A stretch of 6,384 nt of DNA, taken from NCBI GenBank assembly GCA_003023165.1, contig PXSD01000127.1, forward strand, positions 1 to 6,384, in the 5' to 3' direction. Both the position numbers and the translations under genes were made by a program. This document shows, in pieces, positions 1-6,221 of this stretch. This stretch comes from Halobacteriales archaeon QS_9_67_15 (lineage in GTDB: Archaea; Halobacteriota; Halobacteria; Halobacteriales; Haloarculaceae). The notes beneath the pieces were generated by a model that had not been told where the DNA came from, did not search any database, and saw only the letters and a list, made by a program, of their open reading frames with translations. Every line of letters starts with the position of its first letter. Within the stretch, counting starts at the first letter, position 1.

Positions 1-1
1 C

Positions 2-106
2 GCCGCCCGTGCCGTCGCCACCGCTCTCTTCGGTCTGTGCTGCTTCCTGTCCGCCACAGCCAGCGAGGGCGACGGCGGACGCCACGCTGGCCCATACGTG
101 GCACAT
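2..106 (-). pseudogene. Partial 5' end of a lipoprotein gene (lipobox), antisense to the otsA start
   Basis: Reading leftwards on the minus strand from an ATG at 106-104, the frame gives a short hydrophobic stretch ASVASAVALAGC (91-56), then GGQEAAQTEESGGDGTGG running off the window. A hydrophobic core ending in LAGC followed by a Gly/Glu/Ser-rich acidic linker is the classic pattern of a haloarchaeal lipoprotein signal peptide; the Cys at 58-56 would be the lipidated residue and the mature protein would sit outside the membrane, often as a binding protein. The ATG at 106 lies inside otsA-like sequence and lacks the basic Arg-rich start such signals normally have, so the true start was probably lost at the junction near 78-92. 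The identity of the mature protein is unknown because only about 19 residues of it are inside the window. It is a remnant or an assembly join; a chance frame is possible but less likely given the complete lipobox pattern. Confidence 0.5.
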
Positions 107-1061
107 CCCGTGGCCCAGCTGGGACACCTTCCGCGCCTGTCCGCACCGCAACGCCGTCCTCGACGGGCTACTCGGCAACGACCTCCTCCTCTTCCACGTC
201 CCGCGCTACTGCGAGAACTTCCTCCGGTCGGCCGAGCGGGGACTCGACGAGACCACCGTCGACTACGACCGCGGGACCGTCGACTACCGCGGTCGGACGA
301 CCACCGTCCGGGCGGTCCCCATGGGCGTCCCCGCCGACCGCATCCGCCGGCGAGCGGGGAGCCGCGAAGCGACCGGGTTCCGCGTCGCCTTCCGCAAGCA
401 CCGCGGGATCGACCGCGACACGCGCCTCGCCGTCGGCGTCGACCGCCTCGACTACACCAAGGGGATCGTCCAGCGGCTCGACGCCCTGGAACGGCTGCTC
501 GAAGAGCGCCCGCGCTGGCGCGGCGAAGTGACCCTCGTCCAGGTCGGCACGGAGAGCCGGTCGGCTATCGAGGCCTACCACCGCTACCGGGAGCGCGTCG
601 AGGCGACCGTCGAGCGGGTCAACGAGCGGTTCGCCACCGACGACTGGCGGCCCGTCGTCTACACGACCGATATGATCCCCAACGAGGGACTGACAGGCCT
701 CTACCGAGCCGCCGACCTCGGGGTCGTCAGCCCGGTCCGCGACGGCATGAACCTCGTCGCACAGGAGTTCGTCGCCGCGCAGGGCGACGACCCCGGGGTG
801 CTCGTCCTCAGCGACCAGGCTGGGTGTCACGACGTGCTCGGGGAGTGGGCCGTCTCGGTGCGCCCCCACGACACCGAGGGGTTCGCCGCCGCACTCGACG
901 ACGCGCTCTCGATGCCCGACCGCGACCGGCTCCGACGCGCGAACGCGCTCGGCGACTACGTGGGCGACAACGACATCGAGTCGTGGCTCTGCGACGCGCT
1001 CGGTGCGGTCTCGACCGTCCGGCGCGCCAACGGGAGCGTGACGACCCGTGCAGACGACTGA
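9..1061 (+). CDS. otsA: Trehalose-6-phosphate synthase OtsA (GT20), 5'-truncated
   Basis: OtsA joins a sugar nucleotide (UDP- or GDP-glucose) to glucose-6-phosphate, giving trehalose-6-phosphate in the cytoplasm. Clear GT20 signatures, numbered from the ATG at 9: HIPWPSW (32-38), GLLGND (53-58), VPMGV (103-107), the donor-binding GVDRLDYTKG (143-152, Arg and Lys kept), SPVRDGMNLVAQEF (241-254, Asp and Glu kept) and the AGCHDVLG loop (271-278). Recognisable similarity starts only at DATLAH (from base 78). HIPWP lies near residue 150 in full-length enzymes, so about 120-150 N-terminal residues, including the glucose-6-phosphate site, are absent. No upstream frame restores them, and the first ~23 residues of the open frame look like antisense lipoprotein sequence. 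I see no promoter or ribosome binding site at base 9. It overlaps otsB by 14 bp, as expected for an operon. Family assignment is secure; activity of this copy is doubtful and it may be a pseudogene or an assembly chimera. Confidence 0.88.
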   Translation: MPSPPLSSVCAASCPPQPARATADATLAHTWHIPWPSWDTFRACPHRNAVLDGLLGNDLLLFHVPRYCENFLRSAERGLDETTVDYDRGTVDYRGRTTTVRAVPMGVPADRIRRRAGSREATGFRVAFRKHRGIDRDTRLAVGVDRLDYTKGIVQRLDALERLLEERPRWRGEVTLVQVGTESRSAIEAYHRYRERVEATVERVNERFATDDWRPVVYTTDMIPNEGLTGLYRAADLGVVSPVRDGMNLVAQEFVAAQGDDPGVLVLSDQAGCHDVLGEWAVSVRPHDTEGFAAALDDALSMPDRDRLRRANALGDYVGDNDIESWLCDALGAVSTVRRANGSVTTRADD

Positions 1062-1863
1062 CGCGACGCCGCTCCGGCTCGCCCGCGACACCGTCACCGA
1101 CCACCTCGCGAGCGCGCCGGGCGTCGTCTGCGCGCTCGACTTCGACGGCACGCTCGCGCCCATCGTCGACGACCCCGCGGCCGCCGAGATGCCGCCGCCG
1201 GTCCGGGAGCGCGTCGCCGCCCTCGCCGACTGCGCGACCGTCGACGTGGCTATCGTCAGCGGTCGCGAACTCGGCGACCTCCGGGCGCGCGTCGGCGTCG
1301 AGGGGATCGACTACGCCGGCAACCACGGCCTCGAACTCCGGTCCGATGACCGCGAGGTCGTCAGCGACCGGGCGCGACGCTGTGGCGACGCCATCGACCG
1401 CGTCTGCGACCGCCTCGCCGACCGCCTCGCGCACGTCCCCGGCGTCGAGATCGAGAACAAGGATCTCTCGGCGACGGTCCACGTTCGACAGGTGTCCACC
1501 GACCGCGTCGCCGAAGTGAAACGAACGGTCCGTGCCACCGTCGGAGAACTGACTGCGACCACCAACGCAGCACTCGAACTCCGCGACGGCAAGGCGATCC
1601 GCGAGATCCGTCCCGCCGTCGACTGGGACAAGGGCCGGGCCGTCGAACTGCTCGCCGACGAGGCGCCCGACGACTGGCTCCCGCTCTACGTCGGCGACGA
1701 CCGCACCGACGAGGACGCCTTCCGGACGCTGGACGAGTCCGGACCGCTTGACGGCGTCGGCGTTCTCGTCGGCGACCGCGAAACCGCCGCGGACTACCGC
1801 CTCGGCGGCCCGCGCGGCGTTCGGGAACTGCTCGACCTGATCGAGCGCGCGCAGTGCGAGTGA
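1048..1863 (+). CDS. otsB: Trehalose-6-phosphate phosphatase OtsB (HAD superfamily)
   Basis: OtsB removes the phosphate from trehalose-6-phosphate to give trehalose, a compatible solute and stress protectant. The 271-residue length is normal for the family. HAD motifs are complete: motif I DFDGTL at 31-36 (nucleophile Asp31, acid/base Asp33), motif II SGR at 71-73, the T6PP-typical GNHGLE at 91-96, the cap segment IENKDLSATVHVR at 135-147, GKAIREIRP at 181-189 with the WDKG lysine at 195, and motif IV GDDRTDEDAF at 216-225. The start is a GTG at 1048, inside the otsA reading frame (14 bp overlap); a weak GGGAG at 1032-1036 could serve as ribosome binding site, and no later start would keep the N-terminal helix. 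The overlap implies cotranscription and translational coupling with otsA. It looks intact, so its expression now depends on whatever transcribes the truncated otsA. Confidence 0.93.
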   Translation: MQTTDATPLRLARDTVTDHLASAPGVVCALDFDGTLAPIVDDPAAAEMPPPVRERVAALADCATVDVAIVSGRELGDLRARVGVEGIDYAGNHGLELRSDDREVVSDRARRCGDAIDRVCDRLADRLAHVPGVEIENKDLSATVHVRQVSTDRVAEVKRTVRATVGELTATTNAALELRDGKAIREIRPAVDWDKGRAVELLADEAPDDWLPLYVGDDRTDEDAFRTLDESGPLDGVGVLVGDRETAADYRLGGPRGVRELLDLIERAQCE

Positions 1864-1952
1864 GCGGTGGTCGATTCCATCTGGCTGCCCACCCGCCACG
1901 GAGCCAGCACCGCCGCCAACAGTAATGAAGTGCGAGCGCGTATCGTGGGCCA

Positions 1953-2174
1953 ATGCGAGACCTGCTCGGGGACGTGTTCGAGCCGACGCGGTACAACGTC
2001 GCCGCCGCGGTGACGGTCGTCGGCCTCCTCGTCGTCGCGTACGTCCTCGTTCCCCACCCCTACGTCCAGTACGGGGCGTGGCTCGTCATCTTCACCATCT
2101 GGATGGTGTGGTTCGTCTACGTCGGCGTCGACCGGATCTACGGCACCGGCTCCGACGCCGAGTCCGAACCCTGA
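1953..2174 (+). CDS. Small two-pass membrane protein of unknown function
   Basis: This 73-residue protein has a short charged N-terminus (MRDLLGDVFEPTRYN), a hydrophobic segment at about 16-33 ending at PHP, a second at about 39-58 rich in Trp, Phe, Ile and Val, and an acidic tail (GTGSDAESEP) of the haloarchaeal kind. I do not recognise a family with an assigned function. The ATG at 1953 lies 89 bp after otsB; a weak A/T-rich patch at 1921-1930 is at about the right distance for a leaderless promoter, so it may be its own unit or a read-through of the otsB transcript. Codon use (strong G/C at third positions) matches its neighbours, and the balanced membrane topology argues for a real gene over the competing frames across the same bases. 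It ends 29 bp before the half palindromic repeat. Confidence 0.7.
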   Translation: MRDLLGDVFEPTRYNVAAAVTVVGLLVVAYVLVPHPYVQYGAWLVIFTIWMVWFVYVGVDRIYGTGSDAESEP

Positions 2175-2202
2175 GCGACTGGACCTGAACAACCGCTCCG
2201 CC

Positions 2203-2250
2203 CTCATACGGATTATTGTAGCGATTTACCGGTATGCGCCGACCCCGGGG
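2203..2250 (+). repeat. Half copy of a palindromic interspersed repeat
   Basis: Bases 2206-2250 match the reverse complement of 5418-5462 at 43 of 45 positions, including 29 identical bases in a row from ATACGGATTATTG onward, with no gaps. The copy stops 4-5 bases past the centre of the palindrome (CCCCGGGG at 2243-2250): the second arm present in the full copy is absent and is replaced by the 3' end of the minus-strand TrxB-like gene. It sits between the small membrane protein gene and that reductase. Its A/T-rich core contrasts with the GC-rich surroundings. It may be the scar of a small mobile element, or half of a bidirectional 3'-end structure. Confidence 0.8.
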
Positions 2251-3307
2251 TACCTCGTCGACCGACTCGATGCGCGGCCCGGCCGCGTGGCCCTCGTGGG
2301 CGATGGCGTTCGCGAGCAGTTCCCGGGAGACGGCCGGGACCTCGCCGGAGGAGACCGGGCCGAGTTCGTCCAGCTCCTCGGTCGAGCGCGGGAACGGACG
2401 GAGGTCCATGTGGATGGCGATACCGGCCTTCGCGCCCTGGCCCATCGCGACCGGGATCTGGTTGTGGCCGGGCGTCACGTCGCCGACCGCGTAGACGCCG
2501 TCGATACTAGTGCGACCGTGGTCGTCGACCTCGACGGTGCCGTCGTCGTTGGTCTCGCACCCGAGCGACTCGTGGAGGTCGGTGTTGTACTCCGAGCCGT
2601 ACATCGGGAAGCCGCCCTTGTACTCGCGTTCCGTCCCGCCGCCGGACTCCGTCCGGCCGCCCGAGGGACCCTGTCCCTCGCTGTCCTCGAACTCGAAGGA
2701 CTCGAGCCAGCCGTCGTCGTCGCGGTTGGCGGCCGTGATCTCTTCGTGGACGATATCGACGGGGTGGTTCCGGAGCATCTCGTCTGTGTCGTCGCTCCAC
2801 TCGGGGTCGTCGCAGCATGATCATCGCGACGTAGGCCGCCGAGTCGCCCGCGCCCATCACGTACACCGGCTCGTCGACGAACATGTAGGCGTCGCAGTGC
2901 AGACAGTAGTGGAGGCCGCGGCCCGTCGGCGGGAGCGGAGGGTCCGGGTGGACGTCGGAGAAGCCGGTGGCGAGGACGACGCGACGGGCGCTGTACTCGC
3001 CGTCCTGTCCGTCGAGGTGGAACTGCGGGTCGTCGCCGTCGTCGACCCGTTCGACGCCCGCGACGAAGTCGCGGTGGACGTCTGCGCCGTACGATTCGAC
3101 CTGTTCGGTCGCCGTCTGGAGGAACTCGCCGCCGCTGACCGCCTCGGTGACGCCGATGACGTTGTGTGTGTCCTGCATCATCGCGGCGCGGCCGCCGCCG
3201 CGGTCGACCAGCGCGGTGTCGAGCCCGAGTCGCGTCGCGTAGAGCGCCGCGGTCAACCCGGCCGGCCCGCCGCCGACCACGACTACATCGTACTCGCTGT
3301 CGGTCAT
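2251..3307 (-). pseudogene. TrxB-like FAD-dependent disulfide reductase, frameshifted and without its own stop
   Basis: The N-terminal part (3307 to about 2813) carries the FAD-binding VVVVGGGPAGLTAALYATRLG (8-28), ATGFSD (113-118), the redox pair YCLHC (134-138) and the NADPH-site start GAGDSAAYVAMIML (152-165). At base 2812 the frame shifts: DDPEWSDDTDEMLRNHPV follows in another frame and runs to the second FAD motif, VYAVGDVTPGHNQIPVAMGQGAKAGIAI. In thioredoxin reductases, a beta strand with NADPH-binding basic residues lies about 12 residues after GxGxxA; it is missing here, so the break looks like a deletion of about 35 bases, not a single-base error. The 3' end is also abnormal: after ESVDEVP (to 2251) the frame enters the repeat and stays open to 2092, antisense to the small membrane gene. 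The intact enzyme would pass electrons from NAD(P)H through FAD to a thioredoxin-like partner. It is a TrxB paralogue; its exact partner is unknown. Confidence 0.82.
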
Positions 3308-3332
3308 GTACCAGTCGGTAACGAACGAACCG

Positions 3333-3341
3333 GCTTAAACC
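3333..3341 (-). promoter_or_regulatory. TATA-like box of the TrxB-like gene
   Basis: On the minus strand the sequence reads GGGGTTTAAGCC, with the A/T core (TTTAAG) about 27-32 nt before the ATG at 3307. That spacing places transcription start within a few bases of the ATG, as in leaderless haloarchaeal mRNAs, and no ribosome binding site is needed. This supports choosing 3307 as the start. Confidence 0.6.
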
Positions 3342-3348
3342 CCGCCAA

Positions 3349-3386
3349 AGCGGCACAGGCGGTTACTCGCCGGTAACTACGCCGCT
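3349..3386. other. Possible nested hairpin between the two minus-strand genes
   Basis: GTTAC (3362-3366) pairs with GTAAC (3373-3377) around a 6-base loop, nested inside AGCGGC (3349-3354) and GCCGCT (3381-3386). It lies downstream of the glycosyltransferase stop (3422) and upstream of the reductase promoter, so it could help end the first transcript. There is no T-run to support a canonical terminator, and the outer and inner stems are separated by unequal bulges, so this is weak. Confidence 0.25.
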
Positions 3387-3421
3387 GGGACCCCGACCGA
3401 ACCGTCGCCCTCGACTGACGG

Positions 3422-5254
3422 TCAGCGTCGGTCGTTCGGCCCCGCACCGCTGTCGGACGCCGTTACCCGTTCCAGCGTTCCGTCGCTGCACTCGCCGGTT
3501 CGTCGGAGGACGACCGTGTACTGGTCAACGCCCATGTTTTGCGGGTCGCCGTACTGGATCGTTCGCGGTCGGGTCCCGACTCTGAGGAGCCGCTGCCACG
3601 TCGGGCGCCGTTCCTCGCTGCGGAGGAACCGCGGCTCTCGACCGTACGCACCGGCGATCTCGTACGGGTAGGTGTCCTCCGCGAGCAGCGCCTCGACGTG
3701 CGCCGCTCTCTCGGACCCGGAGAGTACGTCGGCGCGCTTGCTCCAGTCGGCGGGCGCGAGATACTGCAGCGACCGGTGGTAGTTGAGGACGACGTAGGCC
3801 GGGCAGCGGTCCGCGAACGAGTCCACGTCGAACCCGGGTCGCTGGTCGACTCGCTCGGTGTGCGGGACCGCCGCGTCCTGCGGGTCGAGGGTGTAGGTCT
3901 CGATGGCGTCGTCCGCACTGCCGTGGTTCGACAGGTAGTCGACAGCCCGGTCTCGCGGCTGTGAGGCGTACGCGAGTGTTCCGGCCCCGGCGTAGACGGC
4001 GCTGGTCACCAGCAGGACCGCGACGAGTGCGCGGCCGAGACGCGGCCGGGACTCCCGGAGCCGCACGAGCGCGACTGCGAGGACCAGCCCCAGTAGCGCG
4101 AAGGTCGGGAGCAGGTGATGCGTGCGGACGTACTGCCACGACGAGAAGACGAGGAGAAACACGCCCACGCCGAGCAGCGCCAGCCTGAGTCCGTCCGCGG
4201 TGAGCGAACGGTCCCGGAGCCGGGGGAGCGCCGCGACGACGCCGCCGAGGAACGCGACGAAGAGCGGGAGTCCCGCCCCGTGGAGGTAGCCGCGAAGGAT
4301 CCACCACCAGCTCGGGCGGACGAGCCAGCCGTGCGGGTCGGACTTCGCGCTGACCGCCCGGGCGATCCGACCACCGAACTCCGCGGGCGCGCCGAGCAGG
4401 ATACTGGGGAACCCCACCGCGATGGTACAGAGGCCGATCAGGACGCCCGTCGCCAGGAACTTCGGTCGGACCAGCGCGGTCTGAGACGCCACGTCGGTCC
4501 GGCGAGCGCGCTGGAGGTGCGCGACGCCGAGCAGTATCGCGCTGACGCCGCCGGAGAGTTTGAACGCGATGGAGGTCCCGCCGAACAGACAGCCCCAGTA
4601 GAAGACGCGCTCGACGCCGGACTCGACGTACCGGAGCGCGAGGTACAGCGCCAGCAGGAAGAAGAACAGCGACGGGACGTCCTCGCCGCCCTCGTGGGCG
4701 AGGATCAGGAACCCCCACGTGAGTGTCAGCAGTGCGGCTGCGAGCCGCCCGGTCGGCCGGTCCCGCATCGTCGTCCCGATGCGGTAGGTGACGTAGACGC
4801 TCCCGACGGCCATCGCGACGTTCGCCAGGCGAACCGGGAGGACGCTGTAGGTCCAGATCCACGCCGGCGTGCGCAGCCAGTGGGGCCAGAAGCCGACGCC
4901 GATATGCCGACCCACGTCCGCGAACGCCGGGAGCGAGTCGGTCGCGAGGACGATGACGAACACCGGGACGAGCGCGACGGCGGCGAGATGCATCGCCGCG
5001 CCGTAGGCCCGCCAGTAGGCGACCCCCTCCGAGATCGACCCCACTCGCGGGTCGTCGAGGGACGTCGCGAGCACTTCCACGGGGTCAACGACGCGCCACC
5101 GTTCGTCGCGCGTCGCGAAGTTCGGGAGCCGGTGCCAGATCCAGAACGACGACAGCAGGAGTGCGGCCAGCAGGATGTAGACGAGGTACGGGTCGGCGCG
5201 GAGGTCCTCGCCGACCTGTCGCTTCGCCCGCTGGATGGGCTCGGGGAGGGCCAT
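3422..5254 (-). CDS. Multi-spanning membrane protein, probable GT-C (PMT/ArnT-like) glycosyltransferase
   Basis: This 610-residue protein has about ten or more hydrophobic segments (for example 23-40, 86-104, 138-156, 171-186, 194-210, 218-243, 268-288, 328-343, 357-371, 381-397, 407-430), followed by a soluble acidic C-terminal region from about 432. After the first membrane segment comes LPNFATRDERW, with Asp50-Glu51 where GT-C enzymes keep their acidic catalytic residues in the first external loop. HEGGEDVPSLFF (187-198), FKLSGG (231-236) and RTHHLLP (377-383) also fit the PMT_2/ArnT plan. Such enzymes move a sugar from a polyprenyl-phosphate donor to a protein or lipid on the outer face of the membrane; the acceptor here is unknown. 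The ATG at 5254 is supported by a TATA-like box 29-36 nt upstream. It stands alone, with no glycosylation genes in view. Family 0.75, exact role unknown. Confidence 0.75.
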   Translation of the reverse strand: MALPEPIQRAKRQVGEDLRADPYLVYILLAALLLSSFWIWHRLPNFATRDERWRVVDPVEVLATSLDDPRVGSISEGVAYWRAYGAAMHLAAVALVPVFVIVLATDSLPAFADVGRHIGVGFWPHWLRTPAWIWTYSVLPVRLANVAMAVGSVYVTYRIGTTMRDRPTGRLAAALLTLTWGFLILAHEGGEDVPSLFFFLLALYLALRYVESGVERVFYWGCLFGGTSIAFKLSGGVSAILLGVAHLQRARRTDVASQTALVRPKFLATGVLIGLCTIAVGFPSILLGAPAEFGGRIARAVSAKSDPHGWLVRPSWWWILRGYLHGAGLPLFVAFLGGVVAALPRLRDRSLTADGLRLALLGVGVFLLVFSSWQYVRTHHLLPTFALLGLVLAVALVRLRESRPRLGRALVAVLLVTSAVYAGAGTLAYASQPRDRAVDYLSNHGSADDAIETYTLDPQDAAVPHTERVDQRPGFDVDSFADRCPAYVVLNYHRSLQYLAPADWSKRADVLSGSERAAHVEALLAEDTYPYEIAGAYGREPRFLRSEERRPTWQRLLRVGTRPRTIQYGDPQNMGVDQYTVVLRRTGECSDGTLERVTASDSGAGPNDRR

Positions 5255-5278
5255 CGATACGTTCCGTTCGACTGACGG

Positions 5279-5291
5279 AGATAATAAAAAC
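5279..5291 (-). promoter_or_regulatory. TATA-like box of the glycosyltransferase gene
   Basis: On the minus strand the sequence reads GTTTTTATTATCT, an A/T island in GC-rich DNA centred about 31 nt before the ATG at 5254. This fits a haloarchaeal TATA box with a leader of only a few bases and supports that start. Confidence 0.6.
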
Positions 5292-5377
5292 GGTCCGCCT
5301 TCGTCGCGGAAGCGACGGGACGGGCGCTGCTGGCTGGCAGTCCGAGCGACCGTCCGGCGGTCGTTCTCCTACCGGAC

Positions 5378-5467
5378 CTCATACGGGTTATTGTAGATTA
5401 TTTCCGGATTACGCCGACCCCGGGGGCGGCGCGTACCGGTAAATCGCTACAATAATCCGTATCAGAG
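5378..5467. repeat. Full palindromic interspersed repeat (about 85-90 bp, MITE- or terminator-like)
   Basis: The element is an ungapped imperfect palindrome centred between 5421 and 5422. Left arm: CTCATACGGGTTATTGTAG (5378-5396) and onward; right arm ends CAATAATCCGTATCAG (5450-5465). The centre is CGCCGACCCCGGGGGCGGCG (5412-5431) with one mismatch. About 30 of 41 positions pair between 5381-5421 and its mirror, most mismatches arising from changes in the left arm; the right arm matches the half copy at 2206-2250 at 43 of 45 positions. It lies just downstream of the HEPN gene and 124 bp upstream of the glycosyltransferase start. As RNA it would form a long hairpin. No transposase or clear target-site duplication is seen beside it. 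It may be a non-autonomous mobile element or a 3'-end processing/termination element. Confidence 0.8.
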
Positions 5468-5477
5468 CGAGTTGGGG

Positions 5478-5543
5478 TCAGTGATCCGGTTCGATGTCCA
5501 ACAGCGCGCCGATTTCGTCGACGAACACCCGAGTCCGGTCGGT
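5478..5543 (-). other. Out-of-frame C-terminal tail of the HEPN gene
   Basis: Immediately after the HEPN stop, the shifted minus-strand frame reads TDRTRVFVDEIGALLDIE and then PDH before a TGA at 5480-5478. This is an amphipathic acidic helix of the kind that closes HEPN proteins of this type (pattern R-x-F-V-x-x-I-x-x-L-L). Adding one base at GCTTG-ACC would join it to the upstream frame and give a protein of about 130 residues, the usual family size. Confidence 0.7.
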
Positions 5544-5869
5544 CAAGCGTTTACGTCCTCGTCAATCGGTGCGTACCCGTAGTCGGCCTGTCGCCGGAGG
5601 TCGGCGAGTGTCGTGAGGAGACGGCCGTGGTCGCGGGAGAGTTCGCCGTCGAGTACGGGATGTTCCCCGAAGCGGTTTCGAACGGCACCGTGCGAGGAGG
5701 GGTCGACGCCGCGGTCGTACAGTGCTGCCTGCGCCGCGTGAAAACAGGCGTAGTAGAGCCGATTGACGATTCCGGCATCGCTCCCACCGCTCTCGGCCAG
5801 CGACTGCGCGTCGAGGAGCGCCTCACAGGCTTTCGAGAACTCCTCTTCGACGTACGTCCGTTCAACCAT
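5543..5869 (-). CDS. HEPN domain protein (toxin partner of MNT), C-terminus lost by frameshift
   Basis: HEPN proteins paired with an MNT nucleotidyltransferase act as type VII-like toxins; many are RNases using an R-x(4-6)-H motif. Here the product is 108 residues: an acidic N-terminal helix (MVERTYVEEEF), RLYYACFHAAQAALYDRG (37-54), SSHGAVRNRFGEHPV (58-72) with Arg64-x5-His70 as the candidate catalytic pair, and HGRLLTTLADLRRQADYGY (81-99), a conserved helix of this HEPN family (PF05168/COG1895 type). The chosen ATG at 5869 overlaps the MNT stop by 8 bp, and the preceding frame is MNT code. The frame ends in TGA directly after DEDVNA, but the next frame continues the expected last helix, so one base seems to be missing near 5543-5547. 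The toxin may be inactivated, or the error may be in the read. Confidence 0.85.
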   Translation of the reverse strand: MVERTYVEEEFSKACEALLDAQSLAESGGSDAGIVNRLYYACFHAAQAALYDRGVDPSSHGAVRNRFGEHPVLDGELSRDHGRLLTTLADLRRQADYGYAPIDEDVNA

Positions 5870-6200
5870 AGATCTGCTCGCCCTCGTCGAACACCGTCCG
5901 GAAGAACGGATGGTCGCCGCGTCGTTCGAGCGTCGACTCACTCACGGCGTGGATGCTGAACGTGGCACCGCGTTCGAGCATCACGTCGTAGGCCACGTCT
6001 CGCAGCTGCTCTTCGACCGCCGAAACGTCCGCGCGGTCGTCGACGACGACGAAGATATCGACGTCCGAGTCCGGTCTGTGGACGCCATGGGCGACGCTCC
6101 CGAAGAGGTACAGTCGCCGGACTGCATCCAGCGATTCGGTCTCGACTCGGTCGACGAACGCGTCGACGGCGTCCCGATGCGGGAGCGTCGATTCGGCCAT
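5862..6200 (-). CDS. MNT-type minimal nucleotidyltransferase (antitoxin partner of HEPN)
   Basis: MNT proteins are small polymerase-beta-fold nucleotidyltransferases that neutralise HEPN toxins, in studied cases by adding AMP to the toxin. The 112-residue protein shows the signature LFGSVAHGVHRPDSDVDIFVVVDD (32-55): Gly34-Ser35 and the metal-binding Asp46 and Asp48. Asp72 in VAYDVML may be the third carboxylate, though the spacing differs between families. The C-terminal FFRTVFDEGEQIYG is typical, where a residual Tyr closes the fold. The ATG at 6200 is favoured by a TATA-like TTTAAATA centred 27 nt upstream; an overlapping ATG at 6220 is in another frame. It is followed by HEPN with an 8 bp overlap, the standard antitoxin-first operon. 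Confidence 0.9.
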   Translation of the reverse strand: MAESTLPHRDAVDAFVDRVETESLDAVRRLYLFGSVAHGVHRPDSDVDIFVVVDDRADVSAVEEQLRDVAYDVMLERGATFSIHAVSESTLERRGDHPFFRTVFDEGEQIYG

Positions 6201-6221
6201 ACCGGGGTGTTGCTCGCCATC

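Noticed and set aside
98..1519. A 473-codon plus-strand open frame across otsA and otsB
   Set aside because: It is an Arg/Pro-rich shadow frame typical of GC-rich DNA; otsA and otsB with full motifs occupy the other frames.
808..1953. A 381-codon minus-strand open frame opposite otsB
   Set aside because: No recognisable motif and composition of an antisense shadow; otsB on the plus strand has all HAD motifs.
2287..2820. A 177-codon plus-strand open frame rich in Val and Leu opposite the reductase
   Set aside because: The minus strand carries clear flavoprotein motifs over the same bases; the plus frame is its antisense.
4115..5275. A 386-codon plus-strand open frame opposite the glycosyltransferase
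   Set aside because: Its product is an Arg/Glu/Asp-rich string without hydrophobic core, the mirror of a membrane protein gene; no promoter is seen.
5161..5442. A 93-codon plus-strand frame crossing the glycosyltransferase promoter and the repeat
   Set aside because: It runs through a TATA-like region and half of the palindrome, with no motif or ribosome binding site; not a gene.
5378..5467. CRISPR repeat or tRNA gene
   Set aside because: There is a single palindrome without spacers or an array, and no cloverleaf or anticodon arm can be drawn.
5867..5941. Longer HEPN start (ATG at 5941, 132 residues)
   Set aside because: The added residues (MSRRSNDAATIRSSG...) are MNT code read out of frame; the ATG at 5869 gives the family-like N-terminus and the usual small overlap.
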